From: Neptuniibacter sp.
Lineage (GTDB): Bacteria > Pseudomonadota > Gammaproteobacteria > Pseudomonadales > Balneatricaceae
NCBI RefSeq assembly: GCF_024231755.1
Contig: NZ_JAAEQH010000104.1
Location: 17,142-81,141 of the forward strand
DNA: 64,000 nt
Direction of reading: 5' to 3'
Below the pieces are notes generated by a model, which did no database searches, was not told the origin of the DNA, and saw only the letters and a list, made by a program, of their open reading frames with translations. The position numbers were made by a program, and so were the translations under genes. Shown piece after piece: positions 43,864 through 52,751 of the stretch. Positions within the stretch are counted from its first letter, which is position 1; every line of letters starts with the position of its first letter.

Positions 43864-46839
43864 TTAGGTTCTTTTGATACTTCGCTGGGAGACGAAAGTA
43901 AAGAACTCATCGGTCGAAAGAGGTTTTGAGATCAGGTAACCCTGCGCTTCTTCGCAACCAAGCGCTTTGAGAAGTTCCAATTGAGCTTGCTCCTCGACCC
44001 CTTCAGCGATGATTGTCTTTTCCATGATAGAGCCTAGATTGATGATCGACTCGACAATCGCTCTTGCCTGTTTTGAGTGTTCAATATCATTTATAAAACT
44101 ACGGTCTATCTTCACTCTCTCTACTGGCAGAGATGCGAGATAGGATAGAGAGGAGTATCCGGTTCCGAAGTCGTCCATGGCGATACTGATGCCAAGGTTT
44201 TTGAGTGCCTTAAGTTGTGCCATGGCAAATTCAGGATCAGACATCGCTGCTGTTTCAGTGATCTCCAGTTCAATATACTCTGCAGGTATATCGTACTCCT
44301 GTAGCAAATCAGAAAGCTCCTCAACAAAATTGCCATCCTTTAGCTGGACCGTTGATAGGTTGATCGCGATCTTTGGTGGAGTAATACCCTGTTGAAGCTT
44401 GCTCCGCAGAGTAGACAATGTTTCCTTTAGCACCCATTCGCCAAGCTCAAGAATCAAGCTACTTTGCTCAGCAATTGGAATAAATTCTGCCGGGGATATA
44501 AAACCCAAATGCTGACTATTCCAGCGTAAGAGCACTTCAGCGCCAACTATCTGGCTGTCTTCAATCAATATTTTAGGTTGATAAACAAGGCAGAGCTCAT
44601 TGTCTCGTATTGCTTTGTGAAGATGGATTTCGATCAGGTGTTTTCTCTGTATTTTGGACTGTAGTTCCTGATCATAGTAGTAATAGCCTGGACCTGAGCC
44701 TGCTTTAGCGGCATACATTGCCATATCAGCATTACTAAGTAGGGTGCCAGTTTCTAGTCCATCTGTTGGAATTAGGGTAATCCCGATGCTAATGCCGATA
44801 TGTATCAAGTGATCATCGATCTGATAAGGCTGTGTTATGGAGTCGATTATTCTATCTGCCAATTCTCCAGGCGTTTTCAGAGATGATATATCCGCCTGAA
44901 TGATGGCAAATTCATCGCCACCTAACCTCGCAACTACATCTGCTTTTTCTACGCAATTCAGTAGTCGTTGAGCAACTAGCTGAAGTAGTGTGTCACCGCA
45001 CAGATGTCCCAGTGTATCGTTAACATCTTTGAAGTTATCCAGATCCATAAACAGCATGGCTGAGTGCTTTTGGTTGTGTTTAGCACTCAGTATTGCGCTT
45101 TCCAGGTGGTTAAGGAAAAGAGGGCGATTGGGCAAATCTGTCAGAAGATCGTGTTCTGCTTGATAGCGTAACTGGCTCTCTGCTTGTTTCTGTTTGGTTA
45201 TGTCAGATTTCAGCGATAGGAAATGGGTGATGGCGCCTGAGGAATCTGTGATCGGAGAAACTGTCATATACTGCCAAAACTTCTCACCACTTTTTTTGCG
45301 GTTGATGATTTCGCCTTTCCATCGATTGCCATTTTTTATGGTTTGCCACAGATCTTTGTAAAATCTATCTGACATCTCACCCGATTGGACTAGGTTGGAT
45401 TTTTTGCCAATTGCCTCACCTGCGCTGTAGCCAGTATTTTCAGTAAATATTGGGTTTACATATACAACGATGCCATCAGTATCGGTAATGATCACTTCGT
45501 GGGAGCTTTGTTCTACAGTCGAGGAGAGTAAGCGAACATGTTCCTCAGCTTCACGGCTTTGGGTGATGTCGCGTGTAGTGATAACGAAACCGCCAGAAGG
45601 CATAGGGTACGATTCACATTCGATCACATTTCCGCATTCGTAAAACAACAACCACTTTTGTTTGGCTTTAGAAAGTTGTTCTGGTTCAGGGGAAGGATTA
45701 TCACCAGTCAATTCATGAGTGATTCGACAGAGTTGAGTGATATGCGGCAGCTGTTGTAATAGCTCTTCCCTAAAACCGCCATTGCTAGAAAAGGGCGGGT
45801 TCCATACTTGTAGATGTCCATCTGGTCCAAACATAGCAACACCCTGGCCCAAAGTGGCAAGTGTGTTTTTTAGTTGGCTTAGGTGAGATTCAAGATCCTG
45901 CTGACGTTTAATATGTTCACTTTGCTTAACCCTGGAGATGTCGGTTGCTGTGAGAATAAGGCCTTCCTCTTTTCCCGCATGAGAATAAAGAAGGGTGCCG
46001 CGCAACAGGAAATGTTTATCGGTAATACTTTGGCCGTTGGTGTTTTGTGATTTAAAGCAAACCTCTCGCTCGAATTCACTGTTCTTGTATACGGCCCGGT
46101 AAATATGCGGGCGCTGGTCCCACTGTTGAGATGGTGTAGCGTTAACAAGTTCCTCTAATACTGAATCGCAGAGAATATTATCTGGTGATGTACCTAAAAG
46201 TGAGCTGGCATTGCACTCAAGGATATTTTCCGCATAGCTATTAACGCGGGTAATTCTCCCTTGACTATCAGTTACTATCAGAAACTCATCAATTGAATTG
46301 GTAATGCAATCTATTAACTCATTTGCTGTTTGCAGGTCACTATTTCTATGCTCAAGCTCCGTTTTTTTATTTTCTACCTGGGTCAGCATTTGGTCCATAG
46401 ATTCCAGATTAGAGAGGACCTTTTTCTGTAGGGCGGAATTGGCAGACCTTAAAACCTTTATTTCTTGTTCTTCTTTCGTTTCATCCTTTTGCGAAGGTTC
46501 GATTAGAGCAACTTTTATATTCTTGTTTGTTACAGGAATAAATCGGCTATTCTGTTTTTGTACCTCAATGCTATTAGGGCCACTTGATAATGCGGTAACC
46601 AGTCCATGATTCGGGCAGATGATGTTGCCGTTCTTATCCAGTCGTGCTTCAAGAAGCGAAGCTTGACCATGGCTGCAGAGCAGCGGTATAGCGAAGTATC
46701 TACCCTGATATTCAGCGACCAACAGCTCGGTATCTGAATTTTCCCGTTTACCAACCCAGCGAGTACGACCCTGCACCACCTGTTCATGCTGAATTGTGAT
46801 GCTGTCTTCAATTTCTGCATGAATGTCCGCTTGTGTCAT
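43864..46839 (-). CDS. Rieske-PAS-PAS-PAS-GGDEF-EAL cyclic-di-GMP signalling protein
   Basis: 991 residues. Residues 35-110 carry a Rieske [2Fe-2S] motif, Cys55-x-His57 and Cys75-x-x-His78 (LLCSHGQ, IICPNHG). A coiled coil follows (120-175). PAS domains lie at about 175-300, 320-430 and 435-545 (the last with YVNPIFTENTGYSAGEAIGK). GGDEF is intact at about 639-643 (RLGGDEFAII) but the RxxD inhibitory site is absent (EKAD). The EAL domain appears catalytically complete: EVLLRW near 763, NLS, LEITET, DDFGTGYSSL, KIDRSFI, AEGVEE. No membrane segment. The start overlaps the protease stop (ATGA), tying it to the hydrogenase genes. Confidence 0.9.
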   Translation of the reverse strand: MTQADIHAEIEDSITIQHEQVVQGRTRWVGKRENSDTELLVAEYQGRYFAIPLLCSHGQASLLEARLDKNGNIICPNHGLVTALSSGPNSIEVQKQNSRFIPVTNKNIKVALIEPSQKDETKEEQEIKVLRSANSALQKKVLSNLESMDQMLTQVENKKTELEHRNSDLQTANELIDCITNSIDEFLIVTDSQGRITRVNSYAENILECNASSLLGTSPDNILCDSVLEELVNATPSQQWDQRPHIYRAVYKNSEFEREVCFKSQNTNGQSITDKHFLLRGTLLYSHAGKEEGLILTATDISRVKQSEHIKRQQDLESHLSQLKNTLATLGQGVAMFGPDGHLQVWNPPFSSNGGFREELLQQLPHITQLCRITHELTGDNPSPEPEQLSKAKQKWLLFYECGNVIECESYPMPSGGFVITTRDITQSREAEEHVRLLSSTVEQSSHEVIITDTDGIVVYVNPIFTENTGYSAGEAIGKKSNLVQSGEMSDRFYKDLWQTIKNGNRWKGEIINRKKSGEKFWQYMTVSPITDSSGAITHFLSLKSDITKQKQAESQLRYQAEHDLLTDLPNRPLFLNHLESAILSAKHNQKHSAMLFMDLDNFKDVNDTLGHLCGDTLLQLVAQRLLNCVEKADVVARLGGDEFAIIQADISSLKTPGELADRIIDSITQPYQIDDHLIHIGISIGITLIPTDGLETGTLLSNADMAMYAAKAGSGPGYYYYDQELQSKIQRKHLIEIHLHKAIRDNELCLVYQPKILIEDSQIVGAEVLLRWNSQHLGFISPAEFIPIAEQSSLILELGEWVLKETLSTLRSKLQQGITPPKIAINLSTVQLKDGNFVEELSDLLQEYDIPAEYIELEITETAAMSDPEFAMAQLKALKNLGISIAMDDFGTGYSSLSYLASLPVERVKIDRSFINDIEHSKQARAIVESIINLGSIMEKTIIAEGVEEQAQLELLKALGCEEAQGYLISKPLSTDEFFTFVSQRSIKRT

Positions 46840-47333
46840 GCAGCCTCCTTCAGTTGAACAAGGCGCTTTTGGATCATTTGGCAGGCTGTTTCCACTGCGC
46901 GCTCTACAGAAGGGGATAGTTTATTGGTAAAGGCTTCTAATTCATTGGTAGTGACGCAGAGAAGCTCTATCCCGGGTGCTTTCCCATCCTCAGATAAAAT
47001 AGGGATATGGCGAATAAGTTCTGCGATCCCTGCGTCGTGCAGGTGCTGGGGTGAGTGGTGGCAAAAACTCTCTGGTGTGTACCAAGCAACTGCACCGGGT
47101 AGCTGTTGATCAGTTTTCAGGGCATCAACAAGAATGCAGTGTTGACTGTTTTCCATATAACTCCATGCATGCATGGTATTGCAGCCGCAGAAGTGAAGAT
47201 CGACTTCCTTAGCTTGCTGAGGTATCTGTAATTGTTTAAAAACAGCATAACCAAAGCCGTCATCACCATGCCATTCATTACCAAAAAAGAGTAATGAAAC
47301 CTTAAGCTGTTGAGTTACGTGCTGCCCATTCAC
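46836..47333 (-). CDS. [NiFe] hydrogenase maturation protease
   Basis: 165 residues from GTG 47333, whose GTGA overlaps the large-subunit stop; a longer frame from ATG 47393 lies inside the large-subunit gene. HycI/HoxM/HupD family: GNEWHGDDGFGYAVF with the Ni-binding acidic residue, VDALKTDQQLPG with the second Asp, and a His-rich CHHSPQHLHDAG for the third ligand. It removes the C-terminal peptide of the large subunit after nickel insertion. Its stop overlaps the start of the Rieske-GGDEF-EAL gene. Confidence 0.85.
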   Translation of the reverse strand: MNGQHVTQQLKVSLLFFGNEWHGDDGFGYAVFKQLQIPQQAKEVDLHFCGCNTMHAWSYMENSQHCILVDALKTDQQLPGAVAWYTPESFCHHSPQHLHDAGIAELIRHIPILSEDGKAPGIELLCVTTNELEAFTNKLSPSVERAVETACQMIQKRLVQLKEAA

Positions 47334-48835
47334 CTTACTACTCCGTAACGGTGTTTTCTGCCACCTAAAACATGTACTGTGCACACAAGGCAAGGATCAT
47401 GCGAGCGAACTACGTGGCCAATTTCAACAGGGTCACTTAGATCCGATACAGTTAGTCCAAGCAAGCTGCTTTCGATATGCCCTCTGTTCCCCTGGTGATC
47501 TCGGGGGGATGCATTCCATGCGGTGGGTGTAACAATCTGGTAGCGATCAATCTTGCCATTCTTAACATCGATCCAATGGCCTAGGCTACCACGGGCCGCT
47601 TCAAGCATACCGATTCCCTGACCAGTTTCTGGAAGTGCACAGTGAGTGAAAGAGGGCTCGTTTATCTTTTCCAGAAGCTCCGTTAATTGCTGTTTTAGTA
47701 ACCTAAGCGAGAGAGCCTGTCGATGGATTCTAATGAACTGGCGAACCAGACTATTAGCTCCATTCTTCTGAATCAGATCTAGAGTTAGCGGGTCTTTATC
47801 TACCACTAACTGAGCCAAAGGGCCTGTTTGAGCAACCCGTCCATTATATCGCGGCGCTTTAGCCCAACTATAGCGGCCGTTATCAGGGTCATATTTAGGT
47901 TGTGTTATACCCTTAAGCGGGTGTCTTGGTTGTTGAGAATCATCATGGAACCAGCTGTGGCTTACATCTTCGCTGATCAGGCCCTGGTCGAGAGACGTGA
48001 AACTATTATCAGAGCAGTTATATAAGCCAGAAGAACGAATTTGTTGCTCTGGGTTTTCTGGGTCAACTAGAGAACCATAACTGATCAGAAGACCACTACC
48101 CATGCCTACCTCATTCAGGCCGATATCACTACAGAATCGATAAAGCTGCGACACCGCTGCATCTGATTTGTTTAGGTAACTCTGGAGTTGGTCTGTGTTC
48201 TGTATATCTAGCCATTCGTCAAGCTGGCAGCCAATAACAGATTCCTCAAACCAGCGAGTATAGTTGTTGCAGATGGCGAGAGAACTGAGCACTTTGCTAC
48301 GGTCAGGTAACGATGTGACGCCTCCGGGAACCATGTACGAGGAGTGTGGCCATTGACCACCAAAGATAGCGACTATTTCAACCAGTTTTCGGCTGTTGAT
48401 GACCGCATCACGGTAGATTGTGCCACTCATATCGGAAAAGAGTGTAGATATTGCGCTTTGCTGAGGGTGGTCCTGATACTTTGAATGACAAAGATCTGGA
48501 GTGAACATAAGAAAAGTCTGACGACAGTCCGATTGTATCTCTTCTACCAGAAGACAAATATTACGAATTCTGATGGCATTTGCAGGGGGAGTAACACCAG
48601 CAAGATCTTCAAGTGCTTTGGCACTGGCGAAAAGATGCGCAGTGCTGCAAATACCGCAGATGCGCGGAGTAATAGCCAGAGCATCCATCGGTTCTCGCCC
48701 AATCATTATCTGCTCGAAACCGCGATATTGGGTGCCGATACACCAAGCATCGGTAACGACGCCATCATCAATACTCAGCTCTATCTCTAAATCACCCTCG
48801 ACACGATTGAGCTCGACTTTTACTCGGCGTGACAT
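47330..48835 (-). CDS. [NiFe] hydrogenase large subunit
   Basis: 501 residues. Binds the Ni-Fe(CN)2CO active site through Cys60 and Cys63 (RICGICSTAH) and Cys482 and Cys485 (DPCLVCTVH). RVEGDLEI near the N-terminus is the other conserved stretch. After His488, 13 residues remain (VLGGRKHRYGVVR); these are what the adjacent protease should cut off. The length and style fit group 2 (cytosolic uptake/sensor) hydrogenases. AGAGGG precedes ATG 48835. 18 bases separate it from the small subunit gene. Confidence 0.92.
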   Translation of the reverse strand: MSRRVKVELNRVEGDLEIELSIDDGVVTDAWCIGTQYRGFEQIMIGREPMDALAITPRICGICSTAHLFASAKALEDLAGVTPPANAIRIRNICLLVEEIQSDCRQTFLMFTPDLCHSKYQDHPQQSAISTLFSDMSGTIYRDAVINSRKLVEIVAIFGGQWPHSSYMVPGGVTSLPDRSKVLSSLAICNNYTRWFEESVIGCQLDEWLDIQNTDQLQSYLNKSDAAVSQLYRFCSDIGLNEVGMGSGLLISYGSLVDPENPEQQIRSSGLYNCSDNSFTSLDQGLISEDVSHSWFHDDSQQPRHPLKGITQPKYDPDNGRYSWAKAPRYNGRVAQTGPLAQLVVDKDPLTLDLIQKNGANSLVRQFIRIHRQALSLRLLKQQLTELLEKINEPSFTHCALPETGQGIGMLEAARGSLGHWIDVKNGKIDRYQIVTPTAWNASPRDHQGNRGHIESSLLGLTVSDLSDPVEIGHVVRSHDPCLVCTVHVLGGRKHRYGVVR

Positions 48836-48853
48836 AATCCCTCTTTATCCTAT

Positions 48854-49810
48854 TCAGGGTTTTACTCTGCGTTCAATGATGCGAACCGGTGCTGCATCAT
48901 TAGCAAGGTCTTTATAAGCCATATATCTGGCTCTACTTACGCCCAAGGGCAGAGAGACGGGTATGTCTCCGACTTTATCTGTTTTAAAAAGAGGGGCATT
49001 TCTTGGAAAATCGGGTGATACACACCCGATGCAAGGGACACCAGCTCGGGTTTTGCTGCTCTGTTTATTCCATAGTTGCGAATTACAGGTGGCCATGGTG
49101 TAAGGCCCTTGGCAACCTAGGTTGTAGAACAGACAACCCTCCTTACCGAATTCATCCTCTTCTATATCGTATTCGTGGTATTCATTACGGGTGCAACCTT
49201 GATGCACCATTGTACTGTAGTGCTCTTTAGGCTGATTCAGAGCATTGAGCTCAGGAGGGTAGCCTTCCAGTAGAGAGGTGATGGTTTGAATAATTACATT
49301 TGGATGAACGGGGCAGCCAGAAATATTAATTACCGGCAATCCTTTGTTACTTACCCAATGTTCATCCAGCAAACCTTTTGCTGCGCCTTTAAAAGATTGC
49401 ATCCCGGTACATTCTGTTGGATTTGGCGGTGAAGCTGGAACTCCACCGTAGGCAGAGCAGGTACCAACAGCGACAACATAATCAGCTTTATCAGCCAGCT
49501 CTTTTATCATGAACGCTTTAGGCCGGTTGTTGATGGTGTCAAACATGCCGGTATTGTTAGGTCCCAGAGCAAGACTGCCTTCAATGCAGAGGATATTTAG
49601 GCTTTTTTCGTCAGCGAGAATCGCATCAACATCCTGCAGCAGGGCACTAACTGGCCGGGAAGATAAAGAGGGCTGCCAGATAATATCCAGATTGTATTGT
49701 GAAACCAGTTCAGGCCAAGATGGGTCATCCGCGCAGAGTAGGGACATAGTGTCCCCACTACAGGACCCTGCCTGTAACCATAAAAGATTTGTTCTACTCA
49801 TCACCGGCAT
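48854..49810 (-). CDS. [NiFe] hydrogenase small subunit, no Tat signal
   Basis: 318 residues. No twin-arginine signal or membrane anchor, so cytoplasmic, as in group 2 (HupU/HoxB, HupS). Electron-transfer clusters: Cys17 (LLWLQAGSCSGDTMSLL) with Asp20 where other enzymes have Cys, then Cys in VGTCSAYGG and NISGCPVHP (proximal); VHQGC, KEGC and LGCQG (distal); ATCN and PCIGC (medial). A Cys-to-Asp change at the proximal cluster is known in group 1h (actinobacterial-type) enzymes. ATG 49801 is an alternative start three codons in. Confidence 0.9.
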   Translation of the reverse strand: MPVMSRTNLLWLQAGSCSGDTMSLLCADDPSWPELVSQYNLDIIWQPSLSSRPVSALLQDVDAILADEKSLNILCIEGSLALGPNNTGMFDTINNRPKAFMIKELADKADYVVAVGTCSAYGGVPASPPNPTECTGMQSFKGAAKGLLDEHWVSNKGLPVINISGCPVHPNVIIQTITSLLEGYPPELNALNQPKEHYSTMVHQGCTRNEYHEYDIEEDEFGKEGCLFYNLGCQGPYTMATCNSQLWNKQSSKTRAGVPCIGCVSPDFPRNAPLFKTDKVGDIPVSLPLGVSRARYMAYKDLANDAAPVRIIERRVKP

Positions 49811-49934
49811 ATCTACTAATTATTATTTTTCATGCTCGTTACATTGTAGTCGTACTTATCCTATTTAGCCTTCTTACTGTTTGATTTTAAACAGGTAAAA
49901 GGTCGTATATAAAACGAGACCTTAGAACGAATAA

Positions 49935-49963
49935 CTCTTTCCACCCATTGTGGGTGGAAAGAG
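49935..49963 (-). terminator. Hairpin terminator downstream of tex
   Basis: CTCTTTCCACCC (49935-49946) pairs perfectly with GGGTGGAAAGAG (49952-49963), loop 5. Read on the minus strand it ends tex transcription and is followed by a T-rich TTATTCGTT. A second, weaker hairpin (AAGGTC/GACCTT, 49897-49922) and a CTGTTT/AAACAG inverted repeat (49877-49894) lie between it and the hydrogenase start and could be control sites. Confidence 0.6.
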
Positions 49964-50042
49964 GAGAGGGGGAGAGTAAAGCGGTTTATTGTAAGGAACT
50001 GATTTCTACAAGATTCTTTCAAAGAGCTAACTTGCACAGAAC

Positions 50043-52262
50043 TTATTTCAAAGAAGTAGCTCGTTTGAATGCAGCGGACATGCCTGTATTTGTGTTTTTT
50101 TCGCGTTTGTTTTTGGGCTGTGCCGTCACAGATCTGTCCTGGCTGCGCATAGTTAAGGCAATTCTTTTTCGCTGTAGATCAACTTCGGTCACTCTGACTT
50201 TTACTATCTGGCCATTACTAACAATATCGTGCGGGTCTTTGACAAAGCGATCAGCTAACTGGGAGATATGTACCAGCCCATCTTGATGAACACCTATATC
50301 AACAAAGGCACCAAAGTTAGTCACGTTTGTAACCGTGCCTTCAAGTTGCATCCCTTCACGAAGGTCTGCAAGGGTTTCAATACCCTCTAATAGTTTCGCG
50401 GTTTTAAATTCTGGCCGAGGGTCTCGACCAGGCTTATCAAGTTCCTGAAGGATATCTTGAACAGTGTATTCGCCAAACTGTTCGTTGGTGTAATCAGAAA
50501 CGGTTAAGCTGTTCAGGAAGTTTGAATTACCGATCAGTTGCTCTAATGAACGATTGTTTTTCTTAGCAATAGATTCAACCAGTTTGTAGGCTTCTGGATG
50601 CACACCAGAGCTATCCAGAATCTGTTTGCCCGAATTGATCCGTAAAAAAGCAGCTGACTGTTCAAATGCTTTGGGGCCTAGTCGTGCCACTTTTTTTAGC
50701 TGATTACGATTCTGAAATGGGCCATTCTCGTCACGGTAGGCGACAATGTTTCTAGCCAGAGTGTTGTTTAGCCCAGAGATATGGTTGAGTAATGCCTCTG
50801 ATGCACTGTTCAGATCTACCCCCACTGCGTTCACGCAGTCTTCAATTACTGCATCTAGGCTAGAAGCTAACTGACTTTGATTAACATCATGTTGATATTG
50901 CCCTACGCCAATAGCTTTAGGTTCTATCTTTACCAGCTCAGCGAGAGGATCCTGTAATCTGCGAGCGATTGAAACTGCACCGCGGATAGTTACATCAAGG
51001 TTGGGGAATTCTTCTGCTGCTAATTCGGATGCTGAGTAAACGGAGGCGCCCGCCTCACTGATAATCAACTTTTGTGCTCTGATATCACTGTGTTTCTGTA
51101 ACAACTCAGATACAAGCTTGTCTGTTTCCCGGGAGCCGGTACCGTTGCCAATACTTATCAGTTCCACATTATGCTTGCTGGACAGTTTGAACAGGGTATT
51201 TATCGCCTGATCCCATTGCTTCTTTGGCGGATGAGGGAAGATTGTACAGTGATCGACTAGCTTGCTGGTAGCGTCCACAACAGCAACTTTAACGCCAGTC
51301 CTTAAACCGGGGTCAAGACCCAATGTGCACTTGGCTCCTGCAGGGGCTGCAAGCAAAAGCTCTTTGAGGTTGCGACTGAATACACGTATCGCTTCCTCTT
51401 CAGCTTGTTCCCTCTGTTTAGTAATCAGTTCTTTAACCAGCTTGGGTCTTAAGCGACTTTTCCATGTTTTGCGCACGACCTGATTGAACCAATCGTTCTG
51501 AGGCAGGGATAAAGAACGAGCTAACTGATCCTCAAAGTTGGTTTCTGACTCAATATCCAAATCTGCTTTGAGAATTCCTTCATTTACACCACGCAGAATA
51601 GCTAACATCCTATGGGATGGGATAGTTTTCAGCTTCTCACTATACTCAAAGTAATCCCGAAACTTCTCGCCTTCCGTAGCTCTCTTTTTAACAACTGAGA
51701 CATTAAGAAGGCCGTGTTGCCAGAGGTTCTCGCGGAAACGTTTCAATAATTCGGGTTGAGATACCAACTGATCTGCAAGTATTGCGTTTGCCCCTTCCAG
51801 GCAGGCCTCTGCATCAGGGAAGTCTTTCTCTATATTAATGTAACGCTGGGAGAGCTTGATTAGGTTGGCATGAGGCTGAGTTATTATCTCCTCAAGGAGT
51901 TTTTTAAGGCCTGCTTCCTGAGCAATCTGGGCTTTTGTTCTGCGTTTGCTTTTATAGGGTTGATAGATGTCTTCCAGCTCGGATTTACTTTGTACATGCG
52001 TAATCGCAGAGCGCAGGAAGCTAGTTAACTGTCCCTGTTCGTTAATACTCTCGATTACATGTGCTTTACGGACTTCCAGCTCGCGCAAATAAACAAGACG
52101 TTGTTGCAGTTGTCGTAATTGCCCATCATCTAATGCACCTGTTATCTCTTTACGGTAACGAGCAATAAAAGGAACGGTAGAGCCTTCATCCAGAAGCTTG
52201 CAGGCAGCTTCAACCTGATGGGTTTTTACATCTAGTTCAGATGCTATTTTCTGATAAATCAT
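50043..52262 (-). CDS. tex: Tex transcription accessory protein
   Basis: 739 residues. Nucleic-acid-binding protein with Tex N-terminal helical domain (VPFIARYRKEITGALDD), a YqgF/RuvC-like domain (LGLDPGLRTGVKVAVVD), helix-hairpin-helix units (GLNNTLARNIVAYRDENGPF) and a C-terminal S1 domain (GTVTNVTNFGAFVDIGVHQD). Shorter than E. coli YhgF at the C-terminus. It follows trxC by six bases, so ybiT, trxC and tex may be cotranscribed. Confidence 0.95.
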   Translation of the reverse strand: MIYQKIASELDVKTHQVEAACKLLDEGSTVPFIARYRKEITGALDDGQLRQLQQRLVYLRELEVRKAHVIESINEQGQLTSFLRSAITHVQSKSELEDIYQPYKSKRRTKAQIAQEAGLKKLLEEIITQPHANLIKLSQRYINIEKDFPDAEACLEGANAILADQLVSQPELLKRFRENLWQHGLLNVSVVKKRATEGEKFRDYFEYSEKLKTIPSHRMLAILRGVNEGILKADLDIESETNFEDQLARSLSLPQNDWFNQVVRKTWKSRLRPKLVKELITKQREQAEEEAIRVFSRNLKELLLAAPAGAKCTLGLDPGLRTGVKVAVVDATSKLVDHCTIFPHPPKKQWDQAINTLFKLSSKHNVELISIGNGTGSRETDKLVSELLQKHSDIRAQKLIISEAGASVYSASELAAEEFPNLDVTIRGAVSIARRLQDPLAELVKIEPKAIGVGQYQHDVNQSQLASSLDAVIEDCVNAVGVDLNSASEALLNHISGLNNTLARNIVAYRDENGPFQNRNQLKKVARLGPKAFEQSAAFLRINSGKQILDSSGVHPEAYKLVESIAKKNNRSLEQLIGNSNFLNSLTVSDYTNEQFGEYTVQDILQELDKPGRDPRPEFKTAKLLEGIETLADLREGMQLEGTVTNVTNFGAFVDIGVHQDGLVHISQLADRFVKDPHDIVSNGQIVKVRVTEVDLQRKRIALTMRSQDRSVTAQPKNKREKNTNTGMSAAFKRATSLK

Positions 52263-52268
52263 ACAGCT

Positions 52269-52697
52269 TTAAATCTTCTGAAGGCTTTGCAGAATCCATT
52301 GCTTTAACTGAGGCTCCTGTAGCGCCCCCGCAATACGGTCAATCTCTTTGCCATTCTGGAAAAGAATCAAGGTGGGAATGCTGCGGATATTCATTCGAGC
52401 GCTGGTTTGTTGAGCCTTTTCTGTATCAACTTTGGCAAATAATAAGGTTTCAGATTCAGCGGCCGTTTTCTCAAAGATCGGCTTCATCATCTGACATGGT
52501 CCACACCAGCTTGCCCAGAAATCAACAATCACAGGTAGCTCATTATCCGCAACGTATTTCTCAAAGTTACTATCATCCAGCTCAGCAGGTTGATGGGTAT
52601 GTAATGCGTTTTTACATCTGCCGCACTTACCGCCTATGTGTGAACGGTCATCTGGAATACGGTTTGAGGTCATGCAACTGGGGCAAACAATATGCAT
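52269..52697 (-). CDS. trxC: Thioredoxin 2
   Basis: 142 residues. N-terminal zinc finger with two CxxC pairs (CPSC, CGRC), then a thioredoxin domain with active site WASWCGPCQMM and cis-Pro strand RSIPTLILF. Cytoplasmic disulfide reductase, often induced by oxidative stress. Located between ybiT and tex on the minus strand. Confidence 0.95.
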   Translation of the reverse strand: MHIVCPSCMTSNRIPDDRSHIGGKCGRCKNALHTHQPAELDDSNFEKYVADNELPVIVDFWASWCGPCQMMKPIFEKTAAESETLLFAKVDTEKAQQTSARMNIRSIPTLILFQNGKEIDRIAGALQEPQLKQWILQSLQKI

Positions 52698-52751
52698 TCT
52701 ATTTACCTTTGAATTTGAGCCTTAGAGGGATTGGAATAATAGCTTAGGCTA

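Noticed and set aside
49877..49894. LexA box upstream of the hydrogenase
   Set aside because: CTGT and ACAG are 10 bases apart rather than 8, so it does not fit the LexA spacing.
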